NCBI GenBank assembly: GCA_947095585.1
Contig: OX352765.1
Span: 64,543,425 to 64,607,424 of the forward strand
DNA length: 64,000 nt
Direction: 5' to 3'
From: Nephrocerus scutellatus
Lineage: Eukaryota > Arthropoda > Insecta > Diptera > Pipunculidae
Each line of letters begins with the position of its first letter. The stretch's first letter is position 1. The notes beneath the pieces are model-generated. The model made no database searches. It saw only the letters and a list, made by a program, of their open reading frames with translations, and had not been told where the DNA came from. Below, piece by piece: positions 37,681-53,325 of the stretch. The translations under genes and the position numbers were made by a program.

Positions 37681-40600
37681 ATATAAGACGAAAACCCAAA
37701 GAAAGTAAGAATTATCAATTATAATTATAACTGTGATATAAGGGTATTTAATACGAAGATTAATGGTAAGTTAAGAAGTATAAATCTAAATTATAATTTT
37801 TTCAGGTTGCATATAACGTACTTAGGTAAGTAGATTATTGCTTATATCCTAATGATATATGCGTATGTAATACGAAAACCCAAAGAAAATAAGAATTATC
37901 AATTATAATTATAACTGTGATATAAGGGTATTTAATACGAAGATTAATGGTAAGTTAAGAAGTATAAATCTAAATTATAATTCTTTCAGGTTGCATATAA
38001 CGTACTTAGGTAAGTAGATGATTGCTTATATCCTAATGATATATGCGTATATAACACGAAAACCCATAGGTAAGTTAAGAAATATTAATTAAAATGATAA
38101 ATCATATAGTTTACAGATATGGTACTTAGGTAAGTAGATTATTGCTTATATCCTAATGATATACGCGTATGTAATACGAAAACCCATAGGTAAGTTAAGA
38201 AATATTAATTAAATTGATAAATCATATAGTTTACAGATATGATACTTAGGTAAGTAGATTATTGCTTATATCCTAATGATATATGCGTATGTAATACGAA
38301 AACCCAAAGAAAGTAAGAATTATCAATTATAATTATAACTGTGATATAAGGGTATTTAATACGAAGATTAATGGTAAGTTAAGAAGTATAAATCTAAATT
38401 ATAATTCTTTCAGGTTGCATATAATGTACTTAGGTAAGTATATGATTGCTTATATCCTAATGATATATGCGTATGTAATACGAAAACCCATAGGTAAGTT
38501 AAGAAATATTAATTAAATTGATAAATCATATAGTTTACAGATATGATACTTAGGTAAGTAGATTATTGCTTATATCCTAATGATATATGCGTATGTAATA
38601 CGAAAACCCAAAGAAAGTAAGAATTATCAATTATAATTATAACTGTGATATAAGTGTATTTAATACGAAGATTAATGGTAAGTTAAGAAGTATAAATCTA
38701 AATTATAATTCTTTCAGGTTGCATATAATGTACTTAGGTAAGTATATGATTGCTTATATCCTAATGATATATGCGTATGTAATACGAAAACCCATAGGTA
38801 AGTTAAGAAATATTAATTAAATTGATAAATCATATAGTTTACAGATATGATACTTAGGTAAGTAGATTATTGCTTATATCCTAATTATATATGCGTATTT
38901 AATACGAAAACCCAAAGAAAGTAAGAATTATCAATTATAATTATAACTGTGATATAAGGGTATTTAATACGAAGATTAATGGTAAGTTAAGAAGTATAAA
39001 TCTAAATTATAATTCTTTCAGGTTGCATATAATGTACTTAGGTAAGTATATGATTGCTTATATCCTAATGATATATGCGTATGTAATACGAAAACCCATA
39101 GGTAAGTTAAGAGATATTAATTAAAATGATAAATCATATAGTTTACAGATATGATACTTAGGTAAGTAGATTATTGCTTATATCCTAATGATATATGCGT
39201 ATGTAATACGAAAACCCAAAGAAAGTAAGAATTATCAATTATAATTATAACTGTGATATAAGGGTATTTAATACGAAGATTAATGGTAAGTTAAGAAGTA
39301 TAAATCTAAATTATAATTCTTTCAGGTTGCATATAATGTACTTAGGTAAGTATATGATTGCTTATATCCTAATGATATATGCGTATGTAATACGAAAACC
39401 CATAGGTAAATTAAGAAATATTAATTAAATTGATAAATCATATAGTTTACAGATATGATACTTAGGTAAGTAGATTATTGCTTATATCCTAATGATATAT
39501 GCGTATGTAATACGAAAACCCAAAGAAAGTAAGAATTATCAATTATAATTATAACTGTGATATAAGGGTATTTAATACGAAGATTAATGGTAAGTTAAGA
39601 AGTATAAATCTAAATTATAATTCTTTCAGGTTGCATATAATGTACTAAGGTAAGTATATGATTGCTTATATCCTAATGATAAATGCGTATGTAATAAGAA
39701 AACCCATAGGTAAGTTAAGAAATATTAATTAAAATGATAAATCATATAGTTTAAAGATATGATACTTAGGTAAGTAGATTATTGCTTATATCCTAATGAT
39801 ATATGCGTATGTAATACGAAAACCCAAAGAAAGTAAGAATTATCAATTATAATTATAACTGTGATATAAGGGTATTTAATACGAAGATTAATGGTAAGTT
39901 AAGAAGTATAAATCTAAATTATAATTCTTTCAGGTTGCATATAATGTACTTAGGTAAGTATATGATTGCTTATATCCTAATGATATATGCGTATGTAATA
40001 CGAAAACCCATAGGTAAGTTAAGAGATATTAATTAAAATGATAAATCATATAGTTTACAGATATGATACTGAGGTAAGTAGATTATTGCTTATATCCTAA
40101 TGATATATGCGTATGTAATACGAAAACCCAAAGAAAGTAAGAATTATCAATTATAATTATAACTGTGATATAAGGGTATTTAATACGAAGATTAATGGTA
40201 AGTTAAGAAGTATAAATCTAAATTATAATTCTTTCAGGTTGCATATAATATACTTAGGTAAGTATATGATTGCTTATATCCTAATGATATATGCGTATGT
40301 AATACGAAAACCCATAGGTAAGTTAAGAAATATTAATTAAAATGATAAATCATATAGTTTACAGATATGATACTTAGGTAAGTAGATTATTGCTTATATC
40401 CTAATGATATATGCGTATGTAATACGAAAACCCAAAGAAAGTAAGAATTATCAATTATAATTATAACTGTGATATAAGGGTATTTAATACGAAGATTAAT
40501 GGTAAGTTAAGAAGTATAAATCTAAATTATAATTCTTTCAGGTTGCATATAATGTACTTAGGTAAGTATATGATTGCTTATATCCTAATGATATATGCGT

Positions 40601-43560
40601 ATGTAATACGAAAACCCATAGGTAAATTAAGAAATATTAATTAAATTGATAAATCATATAGTTTACAGATATGATACTTAGGTAAGTAGATTATTGCTTA
40701 TATCCTAATGATATATGCGTATATAAGACGAAAACCCAAAGAAAGTAAGAATTATCAATTATAATTATAACTGTGATATAAGGGTATTTAATACGAAGAT
40801 TAATGGTAAGTTAAGAAGTATAAATCTAAATTATAATTTTTTCAGGTTGCATATAACGTACTTAGGTAAGTAGATTATTGCTTATATCCTAATGATATAT
40901 GCGTATGTAATACGAAAACCCAAAGAAAATAAGAATTATCAATTATAATTATAACTGTGATATAAGGGTATTTAATACGAAGATTAATGGTAAGTTAAGA
41001 AGTATAAATCTAAATTATAATTCTTTCAGGTTGCATATAACGTACTTAGGTAAGTAGATGATTGCTTATATCCTAATGATATATGCGTATATAACACGAA
41101 AACCCATAGGTAAGTTAAGAAATATTAATTAAAATGATAAATCATATAGTTTACAGATATGGTACTTAGGTAAGTAGATTATTGCTTATATCCTAATGAT
41201 ATACGCGTATGTAATACGAAAACCCATAGGTAAGTTAAGAAATATTAATTAAATTGATAAATCATATAGTTTACAGATATGATACTTAGGTAAGTAGATT
41301 ATTGCTTATATCCTAATGATATATGCGTATGTAATACGAAAACCCAAAGAAAGTAAGAATTATCAATTATAATTATAACTGTGATATAAGGGTATTTAAT
41401 ACGAAGATTAATGGTAAGTTAAGAAGTATAAATCTAAATTATAATTCTTTCAGGTTGCATATAATGTACTTAGGTAAGTATATGATTGCTTATATCCTAA
41501 TGATATATGCGTATGTAATACGAAAACCCATAGGTAAGTTAAGAAATATTAATTAAATTGATAAATCATATAGTTTACAGATATGATACTTAGGTAAGTA
41601 GATTATTGCTTATATCCTAATGATATATGCGTATGTAATACGAAAACCCAAAGAAAGTAAGAATTATCAATTATAATTATAACTGTGATATAAGTGTATT
41701 TAATACGAAGATTAATGGTAAGTTAAGAAGTATAAATCTAAATTATAATTCTTTCAGGTTGCATATAATGTACTTAGGTAAGTATATGATTGCTTATATC
41801 CTAATGATATATGCGTATGTAATACGAAAACCCATAGGTAAGTTAAGAAATATTAATTAAATTGATAAATCATATAGTTTACAGATATGATACTTAGGTA
41901 AGTAGATTATTGCTTATATCCTAATTATATATGCGTATTTAATACGAAAACCCAAAGAAAGTAAGAATTATCAATTATAATTATAACTGTGATATAAGGG
42001 TATTTAATACGAAGATTAATGGTAAGTTAAGAAGTATAAATCTAAATTATAATTCTTTCAGGTTGCATATAATGTACTTAGGTAAGTATATGATTGCTTA
42101 TATCCTAATGATATATGCGTATGTAATACGAAAACCCATAGGTAAGTTAAGAGATATTAATTAAAATGATAAATCATATAGTTTACAGATATGATACTTA
42201 GGTAAGTAGATTATTGCTTATATCCTAATGATATATGCGTATGTAATACGAAAACCCAAAGAAAGTAAGAATTATCAATTATAATTATAACTGTGATATA
42301 AGGGTATTTAATACGAAGATTAATGGTAAGTTAAGAAGTATAAATCTAAATTATAATTCTTTCAGGTTGCATATAATGTACTTAGGTAAGTATATGATTG
42401 CTTATATCCTAATGATATATGCGTATGTAATACGAAAACCCATAGGTAAATTAAGAAATATTAATTAAATTGATAAATCATATAGTTTACAGATATGATA
42501 CTTAGGTAAGTAGATTATTGCTTATATCCTAATGATATATGCGTATGTAATACGAAAACCCAAAGAAAGTAAGAATTATCAATTATAATTATAACTGTGA
42601 TATAAGGGTATTTAATACGAAGATTAATGGTAAGTTAAGAAGTATAAATCTAAATTATAATTCTTTCAGGTTGCATATAATGTACTAAGGTAAGTATATG
42701 ATTGCTTATATCCTAATGATAAATGCGTATGTAATAAGAAAACCCATAGGTAAGTTAAGAAATATTAATTAAAATGATAAATCATATAGTTTAAAGATAT
42801 GATACTTAGGTAAGTAGATTATTGCTTATATCCTAATGATATATGCGTATGTAATACGAAAACCCAAAGAAAGTAAGAATTATCAATTATAATTATAACT
42901 GTGATATAAGGGTATTTAATACGAAGATTAATGGTAAGTTAAGAAGTATAAATCTAAATTATAATTCTTTCAGGTTGCATATAATGTACTTAGGTAAGTA
43001 TATGATTGCTTATATCCTAATGATATATGCGTATGTAATACGAAAACCCATAGGTAAGTTAAGAGATATTAATTAAAATGATAAATCATATAGTTTACAG
43101 ATATGATACTGAGGTAAGTAGATTATTGCTTATATCCTAATGATATATGCGTATGTAATACGAAAACCCAAAGAAAGTAAGAATTATCAATTATAATTAT
43201 AACTGTGATATAAGGGTATTTAATACGAAGATTAATGGTAAGTTAAGAAGTATAAATCTAAATTATAATTCTTTCAGGTTGCATATAATATACTTAGGTA
43301 AGTATATGATTGCTTATATCCTAATGATATATGCGTATGTAATACGAAAACCCATAGGTAAGTTAAGAAATATTAATTAAAATGATAAATCATATAGTTT
43401 ACAGATATGATACTTAGGTAAGTAGATTATTGCTTATATCCTAATGATATATGCGTATGTAATACGAAAACCCAAAGAAAGTAAGAATTATCAATTATAA
43501 TTATAACTGTGATATAAGGGTATTTAATACGAAGATTAATGGTAAGTTAAGAAGTATAAA
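37680..43560. repeat. 3,040-bp tandem block duplication in the satellite
   Basis: Private variants recur exactly 3,040 bp apart: atacgcgtat at 38161 and 41201, taagtgtatt at 38651 and 41691, and ataatatactt near 40250 and 43290. With units of 184 and 120 bp this length equals ten of each. The first copy spans about 37680-40720, the second about 40720-43560. Confidence 0.88.
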
Positions 43561-44999
43561 TCTAAATTATAATTCTTTCAGGTTGCATATAACGTACTTA
43601 GGTAAGTAGATGATTGCTTATATCCTAATGATATATGCGTATATAACACGAAAACCCAAAGAAAGTAAGAATTATCAATTATAATTATAACTGTGATATA
43701 AGGGTATTTAATACGAAGATTAATGGTAAGTTAAGAAGTATAAATCTAAATTATAATTCTTTCAGGTTGCATATAATGTACTAAGGTAAGTATATGATTG
43801 CTTATATCCTAATGATAAATGCGTATGTAATAAGAAAACCCATAGGTAAGTTAAGAAATATTAATTAAAATGATAAATCATATAGTTTACAGATATGATA
43901 CTTAGGTAAGTAGATTATTGCTTATATCCTAATGATATATGCGTATGTAATACGAAAACCCAAAGAAAGTAAGAATTATCAATTATAATTATAACTGTGA
44001 TATAAGGGTATTTAATACGAAGATTAATGGTAAGTTAAGAAGTATAAATCTAAATTATAATTCTTTCAGGTTGCATATAATGTACTTAGGTAAGTATATG
44101 ATTGCTTATATCCTAATGATATATGCGTATGTAATACGAAAACCCATAGGTAAGTTAAGAGATATTAATTAAAATGATAAATCATATAGTTTACAGATAT
44201 GATACTTAGGTAAGTAGATTATTGCTTATATCCTAATGATATATGCGTATGTAATACGAAAACCCAAAGAAAGTAAGAATTATCAATTATAATTATAACT
44301 GTGATATAAGGGTATTTAATACGAAGATTAATGGTAAGTTAAGAAGTATAAATCTAAATTATAATTCTTTCAGGTTGCATATAATGTACTTAGGTAAGTA
44401 TATGATTGCTTATATCCTAATGATATATGCGTATGTAATACGAAAACCCATAGGTAAGTTAAGAGATATTAATTAAAATGATAAATCATATAGTTTACAG
44501 ATATGATACTTAGGTAAGTAGATTATTGCTTATATCCTAATGATATATGCGTATGTAATACGAAAACCCAAAGAAAGTAAGAATTATCAATTATAATTAT
44601 AACTGTGATATAAGGGTATTTAATACGAAGATTAATGGTAAGTTAAGAAGTATAAATCTAAATTATAATTCTTTCAGGTTGCATATAATGTACTTAGGTA
44701 AGTATATGATTGCTTATATCCTAATGATATATGCGTATGTAATACGAAAACCCATAGGTAAGTTAAGAAATATTAATTAAAATGATAAATCATATAGTTT
44801 ACAGATATGATACTTAGGTAAGTAGATTATTGCTTATATCCTAATGATATATGCGTATGTAATACGAAAACCCAAAGAAAGTAAGAATTATCAATTATAA
44901 TTATAACTGTGATATAAGGGTATTTAATACGAAGATTAATGGTAAGTTAAGAAGTATAAATCTAAATTATAATTCTTTCAGGTTGCATATAACGTACTT

Positions 45000-47900
45000 A
45001 GGTAAGTAGATGATTGCTTATATCCTAATGATATATGCGTATATAACACGAAAACCCAAAGAAAGTAATTTAAGATTATAAATCTAAAGATGTATATAAG
45101 AAGTATAAATCTAAATTATAATTCTTTCAGGTTGCATATAATGTACTTAGGTAAGTATATGATTGCTTATATCCTAATGATATATGCGTATGTAATACGA
45201 AAACCCATAGGTAAGTTAAGAAATATTAATTATAATTATAACTGTGATATAAGGGTATTTAATACGAAGATTAATGGTAAGTTAAGAAGTATAAATCTAA
45301 ATTATAATTCTTTCAGGTTGCATATAACGTACTTAGGTAAGTAGATGATTGCTTATATCCTAATGATATATGCGTATATAACACGAAAACCCAAAGAAAG
45401 TAATTTAAGATTATAAATCTAAAGAAGTATATAAGAAGTATAAATCTAAATTATAATTCTTTCAGGTTGCATATAATGTACTTAGGTAAGTATATGATTG
45501 CTTATATCCTAATGATATATGCGTATGTAATACGAAAACCCATAGGTAAGTTAAGAAATATTAATTATAATTATAACTGTGATATAAGGGTATTTAATAC
45601 GAAGATTAATGGTAAGTTAAGAAGTATAAATCTAAATTATAATTTTTTCAGGTTGCATATAACGTACTTAGGTAAGTAGATGATTGCTTATATCCTAATG
45701 ATATATGCGTATATAAGACGAAAACCCAAAGAAAGTAAGAATTATCAATTATAATTATAACTGTGATATAAGGGTATTTAATACGAAGATTAATGGTAAG
45801 TTAAGAAGTATAAATCTAAATTATAATTCTTTCAGGTTGCATATAACGTACTTAGGTAAGTAGATTATTGCTTATATCCTAATGATATATGCGTATGTAA
45901 TACGAAAACCCAAAGAAAATAAGAATTATCAATTATAATTATAACTGTGATATAAGGGTATTTAATACGAAGATTAATGGTAAGTTAAGAAGTATAAATC
46001 TAAATTATAATTCTTTCAGGTTGCATATAACGTACTTAGGTAAGTAGATGATTGCTTATATCCTAATGATATATGCGTATATAACACGAAAACCCATAGG
46101 TAAGTTAAGAAATATTAATTAAAATGATAAATCATATAGTTTACAGATATGGTACTTAGGTAAGTAGATTATTGCTTATATCCTAATGATATATGCGTAT
46201 GTAATACGAAAACCCAAAGAAAGTAAGAATTATCAATTATAATTATAACTGTGATATAAGGGTATTTAATACAAAGATTAATGGTAAGTTAAGAAGTATA
46301 AATCTAAATTATAATTCTTTCAGGTTGCATATAACGTACTTAGGTAAGTAGATTATTGCTTATATCCTAATGATATATGCGTATGTAATACGAAAACCCA
46401 AAGAAAATAAGAATTATCAATTATAATTATAACTGTGATATAAGGGTATTTAATACGAAGATTAATGGTAAGTTAAGAAGTATAAATCTAAATTATAATT
46501 CTTTCAGGTTGCATATAACGTACTTAGGTAAGTAGATGATTGCTTATATCCTAATGATATATGCGTATATAACACGAAAACCCAAAGAAAGTAATTTAAG
46601 ATTATAAATCTAAAGAAGTATATAAGAAGTATAAATCTAAATTATAATTCTTTCAGGTTGCATATAATGTACTTAGGTAAGTATATGATTGCTTATATCC
46701 TAATGATATATGCGTATGTAATACGAAAACCCATAGGTAAGTTAAGAAATATTAATTAAAATGATAAATCATATAGTTTACAGATATGGTACTTAGGTAA
46801 GTAGATTATTGCTTATATCCTAATGATATATGCGTATGTAATACGAAAACCCAAAGAAAATAAGAATTATCAATTATAATTATAACTGTGATATAAGGGT
46901 ATTTAATACGAAGATTAATGGTAAGTTAAGAAGTATAAATCTAAATTATAATTCTTTCAGGTTGCATATAACGTACTTAGGTAAGTAGATGATTGCTTAT
47001 ATCCTAATGATATATGCGTATGTAATACGAAAACCCAAAGAAAGTAAGAATTATCAATTATAATTATAACTGTGATATAAGGGTATTTAATACGAAGATT
47101 AATGGTAAGTTAAGAAGTATAAATCTAAATTATAATTCTTTCAGGTTGCATATAACGTACTTAGGTAAGTAGATTATTGTTTATATCCTAATGATATATG
47201 CGTATGTAATACGAAAAACCAAAGAAAGTAAGAATTATCAATTATAATTATAACTGTGATATAAGGGTATTTAATACGAAGATTAATGGTAAGTTAAGAA
47301 GTATAAATCTAAATTATAATTCTTTCAGGTTGCATATAACGTACTTAGGTAAGTAGATGATTGCATATATCCTAATGATATATGCGTATGTAATACGAAA
47401 ACCCAAAGAAAGTAAGAATTATCAATTATAATTATAACTGTGATATAAGGGTATTTAATACGAAGATTAATGGTAAGTTAAGAAGTATAAATCTAAATTA
47501 TAATTCTTTCAGGTTGCATATAACGTACTTAGGTAAGTAGATGATTGCTTATATCCTAATGATATATGCGTATGTAATACGAAAACCCAAAGAAAGTAAG
47601 AATTATCAATTATAATTATAACTGTGATATAAGGGTATTTAATACGAAGATTAATGGTAAGTTAAGAAGTATAAATCTAAATTATAATTCTTTCAGGTTG
47701 CATATAATGTACTTAGGTAAGTATATGATTGCTTATATCCTAATGATATATGCGTATGTAATACGAAAACCCATAGGTAAGTTAAGAAATATTAATTAAA
47801 ATGATAAATCATATAGTTTACAGATATGATACTTAGGTAAGTAGATTATTGCTTATATCCTAATGATATATGCGTATGTAATACGAAAACCCAAAGAAAG

Positions 47901-50790
47901 TAAGAATTATCAATTATAATTATAACTGTGATATAAGGGTATTTAATACGAAGATTAATGGTAAGTTAAGAAGTATAAATCTAAATTATAATTCTTTCAG
48001 GTTGCATATAACGTACTTAGGTAAGTAGATGATTGCTTATATCCTAATGATATATGCGTATATAACACGAAAACCCAAAGAAAGTAATTTAAGATTATAA
48101 ATCTAAAGAAGTATATAAGAAGTATAAATCTAAATTATAATTCTTTCAGGTTGCATATAATGTACTTAGGTAAGTATATGATTGCTTATATCCTAATGAT
48201 ATATGCGTATGTAATACGAAAACCCATAGGTAAGTTAAGAAATATTAATTATAATTATAACTGTGATATAAGGGTATTTAATACGAAGATTAATGGTAAG
48301 TTAAGAAGTATAAATCTAAATTATAATTCTTTCAGGTTGCATATAACGTACTTAGGTAAGTAGATGATTGCTTATATCCTAATGATATATGCGTATATAA
48401 CACGAAAACCCAAAGAAAGTAATTTAAGATTATAAATCTAAAGAAGTATATAAGAAGTATAAATCTAAATTATAATTCTTTCAGGTTGCATATAATGTAC
48501 TTAGGTAAGTATATGATTGCTTATATCCTAATGATATATGCGTATGTAATACGAAAACCCATAGGTAAGTTAAGAAATATTAATTATAATTATAACTGTG
48601 ATATAAGGGTATTTAATACGAAGATTAATGGTAAGTTAAGAAGTATAAATCTAAATTATAATTTTTTCAGGTTGCATATAACGTACTTAGGTAAGTAGAT
48701 GATTGCTTATATCCTAATGATATATGCGTATATAAGACGAAAACCCAAAGAAAGTAAGAATTATCAATTATAATTATAACTGTGATATAAGGGTATTTAA
48801 TACGAAGATTAATGGTAAGTTAAGAAGTATAAATCTAAATTATAATTCTTTCAGGTTGCATATAACGTACTTAGGTAAGTAGATTATTGCTTATATCCTA
48901 ATGATATATGCGTATGTAATACGAAAACCCAAAGAAAATAAGAATTATCAATTATAATTATAACTGTGATATAAGGGTATTTAATACGAAGATTAATGGT
49001 AAGTTAAGAAGTATAAATCTAAATTATAATTCTTTCAGGTTGCATATAACGTACTTAGGTAAGTAGATGATTGCTTATATCCTAATGATATATGCGTATA
49101 TAACACGAAAACCCATAGGTAAGTTAAGAAATATTAATTAAAATGATAAATCATATAGTTTACAGATATGGTACTTAGGTAAGTAGATTATTGCTTATAT
49201 CCTAATGATATATGCGTATGTAATACGAAAACCCAAAGAAAGTAAGAATTATCAATTATAATTATAACTGTGATATAAGGGTATTTAATACAAAGATTAA
49301 TGGTAAGTTAAGAAGTATAAATCTAAATTATAATTCTTTCAGGTTGCATATAACGTACTTAGGTAAGTAGATTATTGCTTATATCCTAATGATATATGCG
49401 TATGTAATACGAAAACCCAAAGAAAATAAGAATTATCAATTATAATTATAACTGTGATATAAGGGTATTTAATACGAAGATTAATGGTAAGTTAAGAAGT
49501 ATAAATCTAAATTATAATTCTTTCAGGTTGCATATAACGTACTTAGGTAAGTAGATGATTGCTTATATCCTAATGATATATGCGTATATAACACGAAAAC
49601 CCAAAGAAAGTAATTTAAGATTATAAATCTAAAGAAGTATATAAGAAGTATAAATCTAAATTATAATTCATATAATGCATATAATGTACTTAGGTAAGTA
49701 TATGATTGCTTATATCCTAATGATATATGCGTATGTAATACGAAAACCCATAGGTAAGTTAAGAAATATTAATTAAAATGATAAATCATATAGTTTACAG
49801 ATATGGTACTTAGGTAAGTAGATTATTGCTTATATCCTAATGATATATGCGTATGTAATACGAAAACCCAAAGAAAATAAGAATTATCAATTATAATTAT
49901 AACTGTGATATAATTCGTATTTAATACGAAGATTAATGGTAAGTTAAGAAGTATAAATCTAAATTATAATTCTTTCAGGTTGCATATAACGTACTTAGGT
50001 AAGTAGATGATTGCTTATATCCTAATGATATATGCGTATGTAATACGAAAACCCAAAGAAAGTAAGAATTATCAATTATAATTATAACTGTGATATAAGG
50101 GTATTTAATACGAAGATTAATGGTAAGTTAAGAAGTATAAATCTAAATTATAATTCTTTCAGGTTGCATATAACGTACTTAGGTAAGTAGATTATTGTTT
50201 ATATCCTAATGATATATGCGTATGTAATACGAAAAACCAAAGAAAGTAAGAATTATCAATTATAATTATAACTGTGATATAAGGGTATTTAATACGAAGA
50301 TTAATGGTAAGTTAAGAAGTATAAATCTAAATTATAATTCTTTCAGGTTGCATATAACGTACTTAGGTAAGTAGATGATTGCATATATCCTAATGATATA
50401 TGCGTATGTAATACGAAAACCCAAAGAAAGTAAGAATTATCAATTATAATTATAACTGTGATATAAGGGTATTTAATACGAAGATTAATGGTAAGTTAAG
50501 AAGTATAAATCTAAATTATAATTCTTTCAGGTTGCATATAACGTACTTAGGTAAGTAGATGATTGCTTATATCCTAATGATATATGCGTATGTAATACGA
50601 AAACCCAAAGAAAGTAAGAATTATCAATTATAATTATAACTGTGATATAAGGGTATTTAATACGAAGATTAATGGTAAGTTAAGAAGTATAAATCTAAAT
50701 TATAATTCTTTCAGGTTGCATATAATGTACTTAGGTAAGTATATGATTGCTTATATCCTAATGATATATGCGTATGTAATACGAAAACCC
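45000..50790. repeat. 3,019-bp tandem block duplication in the satellite
   Basis: The gaaagtaatttaagattata variant recurs at 45061 and 48080, and at 46587 and 49606, both 3,019 bp apart. The rare agattattgttt recurs at 47171 and 50189, 3,018 bp apart. The second copy has private changes near 49670 and 49912. A further relation of about 8,030 bp links 37031 to 45061. Confidence 0.85.
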
Positions 50791-53325
50791 AAAGAAAGTA
50801 AGAATTATCAATTATAATTATTATAATTATAGTAAGAATTATCAATTATAATTATAACTGTGATATAAGGGTATTTAATACGAAGATTAATGGTAAGTTA
50901 AGAAGTATAAATCTAAATTATAATTCTTTCAGGTTGCATATAATGTACTTAGGTAAGTATATGATTGCTTATATCCTAATGATATATGCGTATGTAATAC
51001 GAAAACCCAAAGAAAGTAAGAATTATCAATTATAATTATAACTGTGATATAAGGGTATTTAATACGAAGATTAATGGTAAGTTAAGAAGTATAAATCTAA
51101 ATTATAATTCTTTAAGGTTGCATATAACGTACTTAGGTAAGTAGATGATTGCTTATATCCTAATGATATATGCGTATGTAATACGAAAACCCATAGGTAA
51201 GTTAAGAAATATTAATTAAAATGATAAATCATATAGTTTACAGATATGGTACTTAGGTAAGTAGATGATTGCTTATATCCTAATGATATATGCGTATATA
51301 ACATGAAAACCCAAAGAAAGTAAGAATTATCAATTATAATTATATTTGTGATATAAGGGTATTTAATACGAAGATTAATGGTAAGTTAAGAAGTATAAAT
51401 CTAAATTATAATTCTTTCAGGTTGCATATAACGTACTTAGGTAAGTATATGATTGCTTATATCCTAATGATATATGAGTATATAAAGAAAGTAAGAATTA
51501 TCAATTATAATTATAACTGTTATATAAGGGTATTTAATACGAAGATTAATGGTAAGTTAAGAAGTAAAAATCTAAATTATAATTCTATCAGGTTGCATAT
51601 AACGTACTTAGGTAAGTATATGATTGTTTATATCCTAATGATATATGCGTATGTAATACGAAAACCCATAGGTAAGTTAAGAAATATTAATTCAAATGAT
51701 AAATCATATAGTTTACAGATATGGTACTTAGGTAAGTAGATGATTGCTTATATCCTAATGATATATGCGTATATAACACGAAAACCCAAAGAAAGTAAGA
51801 ATTATCAATTATAATTATAACTGTGATATAAGGGTATTTAATACGAAGATTAATGGTAAGTTAAGAAGTATAAATCTAAATTATAATTCTTTCAGGTTGC
51901 ATATAATGTACTTAGGTAAATATATGATTGCTTATATCCTAATGATATATGCGTATATAACACGAAAACCCAAAGAAAGTAAGAATTATCAATTATAATT
52001 ATAACTGTGATATAAGGGTATTTAATACGAAGATTAATGGTAAGTTAAGAAGTATAAATCTAAATTATAATTCTTTCAGGTTGCATATAATGTACTTAGG
52101 TAAATATATGATTGCTTATATCCTAATGATATATGCGTATATAACACGAAAACCCAAAGAAAGTAAGAATTATCAATTATAATTATAACTGTGATATAAG
52201 GGTATTTAATACGAAGATTAATGGTAAGTTAAGAAGTATAAATCTAAATTATAATTCTTTCAGGTTGCATATAACGTACTTAGGTAAGTATATGATTGCT
52301 TACATCCTTATATCCTAATGATATATGCGTATGTTATACGAAAACCCATAGGTAAGTTAAGAAATATTAATTAAAATGATAAATCATATAGTTTACAGAT
52401 ATGGTACTTAGGTAAGTAGATGATTGCTTATATCCTAATGACATATGCGTATGTAATACGAAAACCCATAGGTAAGTTAAGAAATATTAATTAAAATGAT
52501 AAATCATATAGTTTACAGATATGATATTTAGGTTAGTATATGATTGCTTATATCCTAATGATATATGCGTATATAACACGAAAACCCAAAGAAAGTAAGA
52601 ATTATCAATTATAATTATAACTGTGATATAAGGGTATTTAATACGAAGATTAATGGTAAGTTAAGAAGTATAAATCTAAATTATAATTCTTTCAGGTTGC
52701 ATATAATGTACTTAGGTAAATATATGATTGCTTATATCCTAATGATATATGCGTATGTAATACGAAAACCCATAGGTAAGTAAAGAAATATTAATTAAAA
52801 TTAAATCATATAGTTTACAGATATGGTACTTAGGTAAGTAGGTGATTGCTTATATCCTAATGATATATGCGTATATAACACGAAAACCCAAAGAAAGTAA
52901 GAATTATCAATTATAATTATATTTGTGATATAAGGGTATTTAATACGAAAATTAATGGTAAGTTAAGAAGTATAAATCTAAATTATAATTCTTTCAGGTT
53001 GCATATAACGTACTTAGGTAAGTATATGATTGCTTATATCCTAATGATATATGCGTATGTAATACGAAAACCCAAAGAAAGTAAGAATTATCGAATATAA
53101 TTATATTTGTGATATAAGGGTATTTAATACGAAAATTAATTGTAAGTTAAGAAGTATAAATCTAAATTATAATTCTTTCAGGTTGCATATAATGTACTTA
53201 GGTAAGTATATGATTGCTTATATCCTAATGATATATGCGTATATAACACGAAAACCCAAAGAAAGTAAGAATTATCAATTATAATTATAACTGGGATATA
53301 AGGGTATTTAATACGAAAATTAATG

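Larger units (their letters stand above)
28431..53325. repeat. Large satellite array with 184-bp and 120-bp units
   Basis: About 25 kb of the same satellite as at 1622-20275, with a second 120-bp unit type. The 120-bp unit carries cccataggtaagttaag and catatagtttacagatat; it looks like the 184-bp unit with about 64 bp missing and a diverged end. The two alternate as a 304-bp dimer over long stretches (landmarks at 29711, 30015, 30319). Other regions have pure 184-bp runs or a 335-bp arrangement containing gtaatttaagattataaatc. Larger blocks are duplicated in tandem. Open frames of 70-105 codons inside it are by-products of the repeat, recurring with the unit, and are not called as genes. Confidence 0.97.

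Noticed and set aside
28431..53325. CRISPR-like array
   Set aside because: Units are contiguous, 120-184 bp long and lack unique spacers; the context is eukaryotic transposons.
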